Shown in pieces: positions 33,729 to 42,122 of a stretch of DNA of 63,724 bases. A program made the translations under genes and the position numbers. Each line of letters begins with the position of its first letter. Within the stretch, counting starts at the first letter, position 1. The notes below the pieces were generated by a model. That model did no database searches and was not told the DNA's origin. It was given only the letters and a program-made list of their open reading frames with translations. Source of the stretch: Spyradocola sp050942925 (lineage in GTDB: Bacteria > Bacillota > Clostridia > Christensenellales > UBA1750); the NCBI GenBank assembly GCA_050942925.1, contig JBMNOF010000005.1:1-63724 (forward strand). The letters are read 5' to 3'.

Positions 33729-34478
33729 ATGCACACCAAGGCCAGCCTGATCGCAGAGCTCACCAATCTGCTTCCTTCCAACGCAACGGTGCTGATGCAC
33801 TCCTCGTGCAAGAGCTTGGGGCCCCTGGAAAACGGGGCCGACACCCTGCTGGACGCGCTGATGACGTACTTTTCAGACGGCCTTGTGGTGCTGCCCACGC
33901 ACACCTGGGCGACCGTCAACCGGCGTCAGCCCGTTTACGACGTGCTGGAGAGTCCCGTCTGCGTGGGGATTTTGCCCGAGCTCTTCCGCAAGCGCCCGGG
34001 GGTATTCCGCTCCTGGCATCCGACGCATTCCGTGGCGGCGTACGGTGCGGACGCCGAGGCCTTTGTCCGCGGCGACGAAAACTGCCACACGCCCTGCGCA
34101 CGCGATTCCGCTTGGGGCCGCCTCTATGACCGGGACGCCTACGCGCTCCTGGTGGGCGTGGAGCTCAACCGCATGACCTTCTTCCACGGCGTGGAGGAAT
34201 GGGCGGATGTGCCCCAGCGCGTGGACGTGGAGCATCCGCTGCGCCTCGTCATCGTGCCGCCCGAAGGGCCCCGCGTGATCGGGGAGTTTGCCCCGCACAT
34301 TGCGGACTCGTCGCAGCTCTTCCCCAAGGTAGAGGATCTCCTCCTTCGCGAGGGGGCCATGCGCAAGGCGCGCCTGGGCGACGCCACGGTGCGCATCGTC
34401 TCCTGCCGCAAGTCGGCGGACATCTTGCTGCCTGTGCTTCGGGAAGATCCCTTCCTTTTCGGCATGCCAAAGCCCTAA
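33729..34478 (+). CDS. AAC(3)-family N-acetyltransferase
   Basis: This 249-residue protein belongs to the aminoglycoside 3-N-acetyltransferase family: VLMHSSCKSLGPLENGADTLLDALM near the N-terminus, VVLPTHTW near residue 53, and SWHPTHSVAAYG near residue 95 with the conserved histidine. Many chromosomal members (YokD type) do not confer resistance and act on other amines, so resistance should not be assumed. It is co-transcribed with the SDR (AAGGAG ribosome site in the SDR 3' end). Confidence 0.85.
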   Translation: MHTKASLIAELTNLLPSNATVLMHSSCKSLGPLENGADTLLDALMTYFSDGLVVLPTHTWATVNRRQPVYDVLESPVCVGILPELFRKRPGVFRSWHPTHSVAAYGADAEAFVRGDENCHTPCARDSAWGRLYDRDAYALLVGVELNRMTFFHGVEEWADVPQRVDVEHPLRLVIVPPEGPRVIGEFAPHIADSSQLFPKVEDLLLREGAMRKARLGDATVRIVSCRKSADILLPVLREDPFLFGMPKP

Positions 34479-34491
34479 CCCATAAAAAACC

Positions 34492-34530
34492 GCGCCTCTC
34501 CCCCCTCTTTTAGACGGGAGAGGCGCTTGT
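34492..34530 (+). terminator. terminator of the SDR-AAC(3) operon
   Basis: GCGCCTCTCCC (34492-34502) pairs with GGGAGAGGCGC (34516-34526); the T-tract is interrupted. The following 100 bp are AT-rich and hold the promoter of the two-component system. Confidence 0.75.
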
Positions 34531-34632
34531 TTGTCTGTAAACAATCTTCAAACTTTTTTCTTTGTTCACATGCCCATCAAACTCGGAACGTATACTGACA
34601 GAGAAAAGATTTCTGCTAAAAGAGGTGGGAAC

Positions 34633-35307
34633 ATGCCCAAGATCCTGGTTGTGGACGACGAGGCACGCATCCGTGAGCTGATTCGAAAATATGCCGTCTA
34701 TGAAGGATATCTCGTTGACGAGGCGGAGAACGGGGCACAGGCCATTGAGAAGTGCCGCCGCGAGTCCTATGACATGATCATCATGGACATCATGATGCCG
34801 GAGATGGATGGATTTGAGGCCGTGCGCAGCCTGCGCGCGTTTTCCTCGGCGCCGGTCATCATGCTCTCGGCCCGAAGCGAGGAACTCGACCGCATTCACG
34901 GCTTCTCCTTGGGCGTGGACGATTACGTCTCCAAGCCGTTTTCGCCCCGCGAGCTGATGATGCGCATTGCCGCCATCCGCAAGCGCACGGCCAGCCCCGC
35001 CGGTCCCGCGCAGCCGGATGTATTTTTGCACGACGGACTCTGCGTGGACTTTACCGCCCGCAAGCTCACCGTGGATGGCCAGCGCGTAGACCTTTCCCCC
35101 AAGGAGTACGAGCTGCTGTTCTTCCTCGTGCGCAACCGCAACATCGCCCTCACACGCGAAAAGCTGATCTGCGAGGTCTGGGGGTACGATTTTACCGGCG
35201 ACGAGCGCACGCTGGACACGCACATCAAGCTGCTGCGCAAGCGCTTGGGGCCGTATGCGGGCTGCATCGTGACCATGCGCGGCGTCGGATACCGCTTTGA
35301 GGCATGA
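34633..35307 (+). CDS. OmpR/PhoB-family response regulator
   Basis: This 224-residue protein has an N-terminal receiver with acidic pair DDE (residues 8-10), phospho-acceptor Asp52 (MDIMMPEMDG) and a conserved Lys in VSKPFS. A C-terminal winged-helix DNA-binding domain follows, with LSPKEYELLFFLVRN, LICEVWGYDF and VDTHI-like LDTHIKLLRKRLG. It would activate or repress genes when phosphorylated by the kinase encoded next, whose start overlaps its stop by 4 bp. The ATG at 34633 has AGAGGTGGG before it. The regulon is unknown; it is not clearly WalR, because walJ lies 24 kb away. Confidence 0.92.
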   Translation: MPKILVVDDEARIRELIRKYAVYEGYLVDEAENGAQAIEKCRRESYDMIIMDIMMPEMDGFEAVRSLRAFSSAPVIMLSARSEELDRIHGFSLGVDDYVSKPFSPRELMMRIAAIRKRTASPAGPAQPDVFLHDGLCVDFTARKLTVDGQRVDLSPKEYELLFFLVRNRNIALTREKLICEVWGYDFTGDERTLDTHIKLLRKRLGPYAGCIVTMRGVGYRFEA

Positions 35308-36896
35308 GCGCCATGCGAAAAAAAGGGAGGGCCCGGACGCCGCGGCGCAGCCGGACCAGCATTCGTTGGAAGACCCTGAGCGTTCTCGGGGTCTTTGCCT
35401 TGGTGATGATCGGGCTGCTCTGGGTGTTCCAGATCGTTCTCCTGGACGATTTCTACGTGGGCATCAAGAAGAACAGCGTCACCCATGCGCTGCACAACGC
35501 CCAAAACCTCTTGATCTCCAGCGAGGACCCGGAGTCGGCTTTGCGGGAACTGGCGCTGCGCTCCGATGTGTGCATCAGCGTCCTGGAAAAGGACGGCGCG
35601 TCGCTCTATCAAGCACACGTGACGCCGACCTGCATCATCCACAACGTGCCCGTGCAGGACCTGATCGACTATTACTTTGCCAACGTTGCCAAGCCGGGCG
35701 AACTGCTGGTAGACATCTTGAACCGCTTGGAAATCACCAAGCCGGAGGAGACCGCCGCGCCCGATTCCTCGTCCAGCGCGGAACCGTCCAGCGCGGAAGG
35801 CTCCGTCGTTCCCGCCCTGGAAACCACCGACAACATCCAATGGCACAACACAAAGGAAAGCGCGCGCTTTCGCGGCACAAACAAAGTGCAGTCCATGCTG
35901 TGCATGCAGTTCCTGGAAGATGCGCAGGGGCGCGAGGTCCTGCTCCTGGTCAACGCCATTTTGACGCCTGTTTCCGCCACGACGCAGACGCTGCGCCTGC
36001 AGCTGGCCCTCGTCACCGTTCTGCTCGCAGCGCTTGCCGTTCTGCTGGGGCTCTATCTTTCCAACCGCGTTTCCAAGCCCATCATTTCCATCAGCCGGGA
36101 AGCGGAAAAGCTCGCAAAGGGCGATTTTTCTGTTCACTTTTCGGCCTCGGGCTACCTGGAAGCGGCGCGGCTTGCCGACACGCTGAACTACGCCGCCGCG
36201 GAGTTGGGCAAGACCGAGGAGCTGCGGCGGGAGCTCATGGCGAACATCTCCCACGACCTGCGCACGCCGCTGACCATGATCGAGGGCTTTGCCGAGATGA
36301 TGCGCGACCTGCCCAGCGAAAACACGCCGGAAAACGCGCAGGTCATTGTGGATGAGGCGCACTATCTGTCGGCCCTTGTGCGCGACATTCTGGACCTTTC
36401 CAAGCTGGAATCCGGCGTGCAGGAGATGCGGCCGGAGCCGCTGAACCTCACCGAAACCGTGCGCCAGATGGTTCAGCGCTACGGCGCGCTGTGTCAGAGC
36501 GAGGGCTTCACCATCCGCGTGGAGGCGGAAGAAGAGCTATGGGTACAGGCCGATGCGCTGCGCCTGCAGCAGGTGCTCTACAACCTGGTCAACAACGCGC
36601 TGGCCTACACGGGGCCGGACAAGCTCGTGCTCGTGCGCCAGGTGCGCAAGGATGGTCTTGCGCGCGTGGAGGTGCGGGATACGGGCAAGGGCATTGCCCC
36701 GGAGGACCTTCCCTACATCTGGGACCGCTACTACAAGGTTGACAAAAAGTCCCACCAGCGGGCGCTGGTGGGAACGGGCCTCGGCCTTTCCATCGTCAAG
36801 AAGATCCTGGTCGCCCACAGCGCGAACTTCGGCGTGGACAGCGGCGAGGGCGGCAGCACGTTCTGGTTCGAGCTGCCCCTGTGCGCCAAGCCTTAG
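35304..36896 (+). CDS. sensor histidine kinase with HAMP domain
   Basis: This 530-residue membrane kinase has a transmembrane helix near residues 25-47 and an extracellular domain of about 190 residues that includes a Ser/Glu/Ala-rich stretch. A second helix near residues 232-255, then HAMP (VSKPIISISREAEKLAKGDF), HisKA with NISHDLRTPLTMIEGF, and HATPase_c with LYNLVNNALAYTG, DTGKGI and GTGLGLSIV follow. It partners the response regulator. The overlap ATGA gives equal translation. The signal is unknown; the sensor domain is not PAS-like. Confidence 0.92.
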   Translation: MSAMRKKGRARTPRRSRTSIRWKTLSVLGVFALVMIGLLWVFQIVLLDDFYVGIKKNSVTHALHNAQNLLISSEDPESALRELALRSDVCISVLEKDGASLYQAHVTPTCIIHNVPVQDLIDYYFANVAKPGELLVDILNRLEITKPEETAAPDSSSSAEPSSAEGSVVPALETTDNIQWHNTKESARFRGTNKVQSMLCMQFLEDAQGREVLLLVNAILTPVSATTQTLRLQLALVTVLLAALAVLLGLYLSNRVSKPIISISREAEKLAKGDFSVHFSASGYLEAARLADTLNYAAAELGKTEELRRELMANISHDLRTPLTMIEGFAEMMRDLPSENTPENAQVIVDEAHYLSALVRDILDLSKLESGVQEMRPEPLNLTETVRQMVQRYGALCQSEGFTIRVEAEEELWVQADALRLQQVLYNLVNNALAYTGPDKLVLVRQVRKDGLARVEVRDTGKGIAPEDLPYIWDRYYKVDKKSHQRALVGTGLGLSIVKKILVAHSANFGVDSGEGGSTFWFELPLCAKP

Positions 36897-36906
36897 GGAC
36901 ATTTTC

Positions 36907-36942
36907 GCGGTCGTTTCTCCCCGAACGGCCGCCTTTTTTTTG
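36907..36942 (+). terminator. terminator of the two-component operon
   Basis: A GC-rich stem with a CTCC-containing loop is followed by eight T residues (36934-36941). Confidence 0.85.
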
Positions 36943-36950
36943 CAAAGAAA

Positions 36951-36990
36951 CGGACGCACAGGACATCCCGTGCGTCCGGCAAGATCTCTT
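36951..36990 (-). terminator. terminator of thrC
   Basis: CGGACGCAC (36951-36959) pairs with GTGCGTCCG (36970-36978), with a T-rich run on the minus-strand side. It lies 17 bp past the thrC stop. Confidence 0.7.
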
Positions 36991-37006
36991 TTTTCCTTTG
37001 CGTGCA

Positions 37007-38497
37007 TCAGCCCAGCCAGTGGCGGACCTCCTCCGCCATCTGCGCGGGCTCGACCACGTCGTTGTGGCGCTTTTCCTTGTTCCGAAGGTCGCGCAGCGAC
37101 GCGGGCATGGGCAGGCCGCAGGCCTTTTCCAGGGCGTCGGCACAGGCGAACTCGTCCAGGTTCTGCACGGCTTCCGCGCCGCAGAGCGCGCTCAGCACGC
37201 TGCGGCTGAACTTATACGGGCTGGCCGTGGAGACGACGACCATGGGCCTTCTGTCGCCCGTGTGGGCGCGATAGGTCTCCGCGACGCTCCAAGCGACGGC
37301 GGTGTGCGGGTCCATGGTGTAGTCGCATTCCGCATGGACGCGGGCGATGGCCTCCATGGCCTTTTCGTCGTCCGCCCAGCCGGCGGCAAAGCTCTCGAGC
37401 AGCGCGCGGTGCACCTGCTCGCCCACGGCGTACTCCCCGCCGGACTTGAGCGCCTGCATCCAGGCGTTGACCTGCTCCCCATCCCGATCGCAGAGCTCAT
37501 AGAGCAGGCGCTCCAGGTTGGAGGAGACGAGAATGTCCATCGAGGGGGAAGTCGTCTTGTGGAAGGGACGGTTCGCGTTGTAGACCCCTTGCTCGATGAA
37601 GTCGAACAGCACGTTGTTGGCGTTGCTCGCGCAGACGAGTCTGCCCACGGGCAGGCCCATGCGCTTGGCATAATAGGCCGCCAGGATGTTGCCGAAGTTT
37701 CCGGTGGGCACGCAGTAGTTAACCTCGTCGCCCAGGGCGATGGCGCCCGATTTGAGCAGGTCCGCATAGGCGGAGAAGTAATAGGCTACCTGCGGTACCA
37801 GCCGGCCCCAGTTGATGGAGTTGGCACTGGAGAGCTCCACGCCCTTGTCCGCAAGCTCGCGGGCAAAGTCTGCGTCGCCGAAGATGCGCTTGACGCCGGT
37901 CTGCGCGTCGTCAAAGTTGCCCTTGACGGCACAGACGTGGGTGTTTGCGCCCTCCTGGGTGATCATCTGGAGCTTCTGCGCAGGCGATACGCCGTCCACG
38001 GGGTAGAAGACGCCGACCTGCGTCCCCTCCACGCCGCAGAACCCTTCCAGGGCCGCCTTTCCCGTGTCGCCGGAGGTGGCCACGAGGATGAACACCTGCT
38101 TGTCCACGCCGGTCTTCTTCATGGCCAGCGGCATGAGGCGGGGCAGCATTTGCAGGGCCATGTCCTTAAAGGCGTGGGTGGGGCCGTGCCAAAGCTCCAG
38201 CACGTGCAGGTCGCCCACGGCCTTGAGCGGCGCGGGGTTGTCCCCGAAGCGCCCGGAGGCATAGGCCTGACTCGCGCAGGCGCGCAGCTCTTCCTCGGTA
38301 AAATCAGTCAAATACGCGCCCATGACCTCCCGCGCGCGGTCGGGATAGGACTGCTCCGCCATGTCCTTGACGCGGCTGAGCGCAAAAGCCGGAAAGCTCT
38401 CCGGCACATACAGGCCGCCGTCCGGGGCGAGCCCGGCGACGATGGCCTGCGCCGCATCCACCTTCTCGGCGGATGAACGGGTGCTGACGTACTTCAT
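37007..38497 (-). CDS. thrC: threonine synthase
   Basis: This 496-residue PLP enzyme of the ThrC family begins MKYVSTRSSAEKVDAAQAIVAGLAPDGGLYVPE. It has the PLP lysine in HGPTHAFKDMALQ near residue 112, VATSGDTGKAALEGF near residue 139 and the phosphate-binding VPTGNFGNILAAYYAKRMGLP near residue 265. It converts O-phosphohomoserine to threonine. The long form with the N-terminal extension is the bacterial class. No hom or thrB is adjacent, and the upstream leader is too short for a T-box. Confidence 0.95.
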   Translation of the reverse strand: MKYVSTRSSAEKVDAAQAIVAGLAPDGGLYVPESFPAFALSRVKDMAEQSYPDRAREVMGAYLTDFTEEELRACASQAYASGRFGDNPAPLKAVGDLHVLELWHGPTHAFKDMALQMLPRLMPLAMKKTGVDKQVFILVATSGDTGKAALEGFCGVEGTQVGVFYPVDGVSPAQKLQMITQEGANTHVCAVKGNFDDAQTGVKRIFGDADFARELADKGVELSSANSINWGRLVPQVAYYFSAYADLLKSGAIALGDEVNYCVPTGNFGNILAAYYAKRMGLPVGRLVCASNANNVLFDFIEQGVYNANRPFHKTTSPSMDILVSSNLERLLYELCDRDGEQVNAWMQALKSGGEYAVGEQVHRALLESFAAGWADDEKAMEAIARVHAECDYTMDPHTAVAWSVAETYRAHTGDRRPMVVVSTASPYKFSRSVLSALCGAEAVQNLDEFACADALEKACGLPMPASLRDLRNKEKRHNDVVEPAQMAEEVRHWLG

Positions 38498-38540
38498 TTG
38501 CAGCGATTCCTCTTCCTGTCTTGTCCCGGTTTCCGGGGAT

Positions 38541-38954
38541 TTAGTCCGCGATGTACTTCTTCAGGAACTCGGGCACGGTGTCGTCCTTGGCGCTGGCCGA
38601 GATGACCACGTCCACGCCATGGCGATGGGTGATGTCCTCGAGTTTGACAAAGAAAGGCTCCAGATCCGCCATCTCGCTCTTGACAAGGCGGAGGAAGCCA
38701 TCGATGAACAGCTGCTTCATATCGTAGTTGCCGGCCAGGATGCCGCAAATGAAGCCCATGAAGGTATCGGGGCTGGACACATCGTATTCCGTGGCATTGA
38801 CGAACCGAATCTCGTGACGCAGGTCATACATGTAGCGGTTATCGTCGTCGATGAACACCAGCTCGCCCGTGGAAGACTTGACTGCCTCGTTTGCCGCGTC
38901 GATGATCTTCTTGGTCTTGCCGGAGCCCTTCTTGCCGTAAATGATACGAATCAT
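38541..38954 (-). CDS. small P-loop ATPase of unknown role
   Basis: This 137-residue protein has Walker A GKKGSGKTK near residue 6 and a possible Walker B in KQLFIDGFLR near residue 83, with VDVVISASA near the C-terminus. It is a conserved type in Clostridia that I know only as an uncharacterised ATP-binding protein. AAGGAGG lies 8 nt before the ATG at 38954; a longer reading frame to 38987 was rejected. It lies upstream of thrC by 43 bp on the same strand, so they may share a transcript. No function is assigned. Confidence 0.8.
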   Translation of the reverse strand: MIRIIYGKKGSGKTKKIIDAANEAVKSSTGELVFIDDDNRYMYDLRHEIRFVNATEYDVSSPDTFMGFICGILAGNYDMKQLFIDGFLRLVKSEMADLEPFFVKLEDITHRHGVDVVISASAKDDTVPEFLKKYIAD

Positions 38955-39082
38955 GTTTACCTTCCTCCTTTCTGTTGTAGTTTTCATTATACATGAAACG
39001 GCTGCTTTATTCCAGAGCTAAATGCGCACTTTCTTAAAATTCTTTTTTCACTCGAACCTTCTGTTTCCCTCTGCGCAAAAAC

Positions 39083-39122
39083 AGCGGAGGCTGCCGAACA
39101 ATTCCGTTTGGCAGCCTCCGCT
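39083..39122 (-). terminator. terminator of the condensing-enzyme gene
   Basis: AGCGGAGGCTGCC (39083-39095) pairs with GGCAGCCTCCGCT (39110-39122); on the minus strand GTTTTTG follows. Divergent AT-rich sequence to 38955 holds no gene. Confidence 0.8.
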
Positions 39123-39147
39123 TCTCGTTCTTTGTCCGCTTCTGCGC

Positions 39148-40545
39148 TTAGAGCACGCGCTTGTGGGCCATGAGCTCCTCGAAGAACTCGGGGTCCGCCT
39201 GGAAGACCATCTGCTCCAGCTCCTCGTCGCCCATGACGGTGTTGCGCCCGGCGGCGTATTCCGCGTCGACCTTCTCCTTGACGGCGGCGACGATGGAATG
39301 GCGCTTATCCAGCGTATTCTCCCCCTTGAGGTGGAAATAGCCGTTCATCCAGTGGGCAATGCCCGCAAGGCCGGAGTGGCTGTCCACGGCGACGGTGGCG
39401 GGGCGGTTGAGGATCTTGGCCGTGTCAAAGATGTTGTAGATCTCCTCGTCCTTGAGCAGGCCGTCGGCATGGATGCCGGCGCGCGTGCTGTTGAAGGCGC
39501 GGCCGACAAAGGGCGTGCGCGGTGGCACCACGTAGCCGATGTCCTTCTCAAAGAACTCGGCAATGTCGGTGATGGCGGTAAAGTCCATGCCGTCCTGCGT
39601 GCCGCGCAGCTGCGCGTACTCGATGGCCATGGCCTCCAGCGGGCAGTTGCCCGTGCGCTCGCCGATGCCCAGCAGCGCGCAGTTGACCGAGGAACAACCG
39701 TAGAGCCACGCCGCGTCCGCGTTGGTGACGACCTTGTAGAAGTCGTTGTGGCCGTGCCACTCCAGCCAGGCCGAGGGCACGTCCGCATAATGCCGCAGGC
39801 CGTACATGATGCCGGGCACGGACCGCGGCAGCGCGACGCCCGGGAAGGAAACGCCGTAGCCGAGCGTATCGCAGGCGCGGATCTTGATGCGGATGCCGCT
39901 CTCCTTGGCCAGGTTCATCAGCTCCGTGGCAAAGGGCACGACAAAGCCATAGAAGTCCGCGCGCGTGATGTCCTCAAAGTGGCAGCGCGGGCGAATGCCG
40001 TTGTCCAGCGCCGCGCGCACGATGGAGAGGTATTTGTCCATGGCCTGGCGGCGCGTCATGTGCATCTTTTTGAAGATGTGGTAGTCCGAGCAGGACACGA
40101 GGATGCCCGTCTCCTGCAGGCCCATCTCCTTGACGAGCTCAAAGTCCTTCTCGTTGGCGCGAATCCAGGACGTGACCTCCGGGAAGGGGAGCCCCAGCTC
40201 CAGGCACTTGCGCACGGCCTGTTTGTCCTTGTCCGTGTACAGGAAGAACTCGCTCTGGCGCACAATGCCCTTGGGCCCGCCCAGGCGCGCAAGGAGCTTG
40301 TAGAGCGTCACGATTTGGTCGACCGTAAAGGGAGAGCAGCTTTGCTGGCCGTCGCGGAAGGTAGTATCCGTGATCCAGATCTCTTCTGGCATGTGCAGCG
40401 GCACGACGCGGTGGTTGAACGCGATCTTGGGCACGGACGAGTATTCGTACAGCTCGCGGTAGAGGTTCGGCTCCTCCACGTCCTGCAGCCGGTACTTGTA
40501 GTTTGCCTGCTCCAGCAGGTTGGACTTTGCGTCAAATTCCAGCAT
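39148..40545 (-). CDS. HMGL-family condensing enzyme, candidate Re-citrate synthase
   Basis: This 465-residue TIM-barrel protein has the DRE-TIM signatures: ITDTTFRDGQQS near residue 58 and the metal motif EWHGHNDFYK near residue 268. The C-terminal part includes FVGRAFNSTRAGIHADGLLKDEEIYN. The length and lack of the long LeuA regulatory domain resemble the Re-citrate synthase/homocitrate-synthase subgroup of anaerobes, which makes citrate from acetyl-CoA and oxaloacetate. 2-isopropylmalate or citramalate synthase are alternatives. The aspartate-type aminotransferase upstream would supply or use oxaloacetate. Subgroup assignment is inference. Confidence 0.8.
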   Translation of the reverse strand: MLEFDAKSNLLEQANYKYRLQDVEEPNLYRELYEYSSVPKIAFNHRVVPLHMPEEIWITDTTFRDGQQSCSPFTVDQIVTLYKLLARLGGPKGIVRQSEFFLYTDKDKQAVRKCLELGLPFPEVTSWIRANEKDFELVKEMGLQETGILVSCSDYHIFKKMHMTRRQAMDKYLSIVRAALDNGIRPRCHFEDITRADFYGFVVPFATELMNLAKESGIRIKIRACDTLGYGVSFPGVALPRSVPGIMYGLRHYADVPSAWLEWHGHNDFYKVVTNADAAWLYGCSSVNCALLGIGERTGNCPLEAMAIEYAQLRGTQDGMDFTAITDIAEFFEKDIGYVVPPRTPFVGRAFNSTRAGIHADGLLKDEEIYNIFDTAKILNRPATVAVDSHSGLAGIAHWMNGYFHLKGENTLDKRHSIVAAVKEKVDAEYAAGRNTVMGDEELEQMVFQADPEFFEELMAHKRVL

Positions 40546-40598
40546 GGGTTGCCCTCCTTTTTTGCGTTTTTTGAACGGCGCTGCGGGCGCAGCGCGGA

Positions 40599-41795
40599 TC
40601 AGTCGGTCAGGCGGGAAACGAAGTCAGCGATGCGGGCAAGACCCTTTTCGATGTTCTCCATGTTCGTGGCGTAGGAGAGACGGACAAAGCTGTCCGCGCC
40701 AAAGCCGATGCCCGGAACGACGGCGACCTTGCTGTCTTCCAGGAGCAGGCGCGTAAAGGACATGGAATCCACGATCGCCTCGCCATGGAGCTTCTTGCCA
40801 AAGAGGCCGGAGATGTTCATCATCACATAGAACGCGCCCTTGGGCCGGATGCAGGAAAGGCCCGGGATGGCGTTGATGAGCTCCACGATGCGGCGGCGGC
40901 GGCGGTCAAACTCGGCCACCATGCTCTTGAGCTGCGTGTCCGGGCCGGAAAGGGCGGCCAGGGCCGCATACTGCGCGATGGAGTTGGGGTTGGAGGTCGA
41001 GTGGCTCTGGTAATTGGTCATGGCCTTGGCCACGTTCAGGGGCGAAGCCGTGTAGCCGATTCGCCAGCCGGTCATGGCATAGGCCTTGGACATGCCGTTG
41101 ATGGTGATGGTGCGCTCCTTGATTTCGTCGCTCAGGGACGCGATGGAGATGTGCTTCGCCTCATCATAGACAAGGTATTCGTAAATCTCATCGGAGATGA
41201 TGTAGAAGTCGTGCTTGATGGCGAGCTTGCCGATGTCCAGGAGCTCCTGGCGCGTGTAGACAAAGCCGTTGGGGTTGTTGGGCGAATTCAAGATGATGGC
41301 GCGGGTCTTGTCGGTCACGGCCGCCTCGATCTCGCAGGGCAGGAGCTTGAAGCTGTTCTCCTCCCTCGCCTGCACGATGACGGGAACGCCGTCCGCCATG
41401 CGGACCAGCTCCGGGTAGCTCACCCAATAGGGCCCGGGCACGATGACCTCGTCGCCCTCGTCCAGCAGAGCCTGGAACGAATTGAACAGGGAGTGCTTTG
41501 CGCCGTTGGAAACCACGATCTGGCTGGGCTCATAGTGCAGGCCGTTGTCGCGGAGGAACTTCTCGCAGATGGCCTTTTTGAGATCCATCGTTCCCGAGGC
41601 GGGCGTATAGCGCGTCATGCCCTTGTCCAGCGCCTCCTTGGCGGCCTGGCGAATGTGCTCGGGCGTATCAAAGTCCGGCTCGCCTGCGCCGAATCCCACC
41701 ACGTCCAGGCCCTGGGCCTTCATTTCCTTTGCCTTGGCGTCGATCTCCAGCGTAACCGATCCCTTGATATTTTGACAGCGCTTGGATATCCTCAT
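40599..41795 (-). CDS. class I pyridoxal-phosphate aminotransferase (aspartate aminotransferase Ib type)
   Basis: This 398-residue fold type I enzyme has VVGFGAGEPDFDTPEHI near residue 33, YTPASGTMDLKKAI near residue 67, NSPNNPNGFVYT near residue 175, the PLP lysine in NGMSKAYAMTGWRIGY near residue 237, and the carboxylate-binding Arg in SFVRLSYA near residue 370. It matches the AspB subgroup of Bacillota and should interconvert aspartate and oxaloacetate with 2-oxoglutarate. It is probably co-transcribed with the condensing enzyme 53 bp downstream. Confidence 0.9.
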   Translation of the reverse strand: MRISKRCQNIKGSVTLEIDAKAKEMKAQGLDVVGFGAGEPDFDTPEHIRQAAKEALDKGMTRYTPASGTMDLKKAICEKFLRDNGLHYEPSQIVVSNGAKHSLFNSFQALLDEGDEVIVPGPYWVSYPELVRMADGVPVIVQAREENSFKLLPCEIEAAVTDKTRAIILNSPNNPNGFVYTRQELLDIGKLAIKHDFYIISDEIYEYLVYDEAKHISIASLSDEIKERTITINGMSKAYAMTGWRIGYTASPLNVAKAMTNYQSHSTSNPNSIAQYAALAALSGPDTQLKSMVAEFDRRRRRIVELINAIPGLSCIRPKGAFYVMMNISGLFGKKLHGEAIVDSMSFTRLLLEDSKVAVVPGIGFGADSFVRLSYATNMENIEKGLARIADFVSRLTD

Positions 41796-42122
41796 CTTGT
41801 ATGCATCGCCTTTCTCATGATATATGCAGCCCCATTGCAGCAGTTTTTGCATCTGGACTCCCGCCGCGCATGTCCCTGTCGCGGCGGACGATATTCGCAT
41901 TGTACTCCTTCTCGCGCAGATTTGCAAGAGATTTCATTCAAAAATTCAAAAGAATCCGTTAAATCCGCCGCACCGCGTGCAGATTTGCAAAACGAGGCTT
42001 TTCTTCTTTCAATTCTTTTTTCTGCGCACGGGTGCAAAAAAGGCAGCGGCCCGCTGCCTTTATGGCACTGCGGTCCGCTGCCTGCATGAAAATACATTCG
42101 CCGTTCCGGGTTCCTGCAAAAC
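41796..42122. other. 327-bp gene-free region between the aminotransferase and degV genes
   Basis: No gene is supported. The stretch 41880-42035 is AT-rich for this genome and includes two copies of GCAGATTTGCAA (41920-41931 and 41980-41991), a possible regulatory repeat. The degV terminator lies at 42036-42061. Transcripts of the aminotransferase gene probably start here, but I could not choose a promoter. No T-box motif was found. Confidence 0.5.
42036..42061 (-). terminator. terminator of degV, with a second copy of one arm nearby
   Basis: AAAGGCAGCGG pairs with CCGCTGCCTTT around a short loop, with an A/T run on each side. A further CCGCTGCC at 42075-42082 could pair with the same arm, so an alternative structure is possible. 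Confidence 0.75.

Noticed and set aside
33729..34478. Aminoglycoside resistance from the AAC(3)-like protein
   Set aside because: The family includes many chromosomal enzymes without resistance activity and nothing here points to a resistance cassette.
34633..36896. WalRK two-component system
   Set aside because: The kinase has no PAS domain and the genes are 24 kb from walJ; the assignment cannot be supported.
41796..42122. A T-box leader for the aminotransferase
   Set aside because: The conserved T-box sequence is absent; the GGCAGCGG/CCGCTGCC match belongs to the degV terminator.
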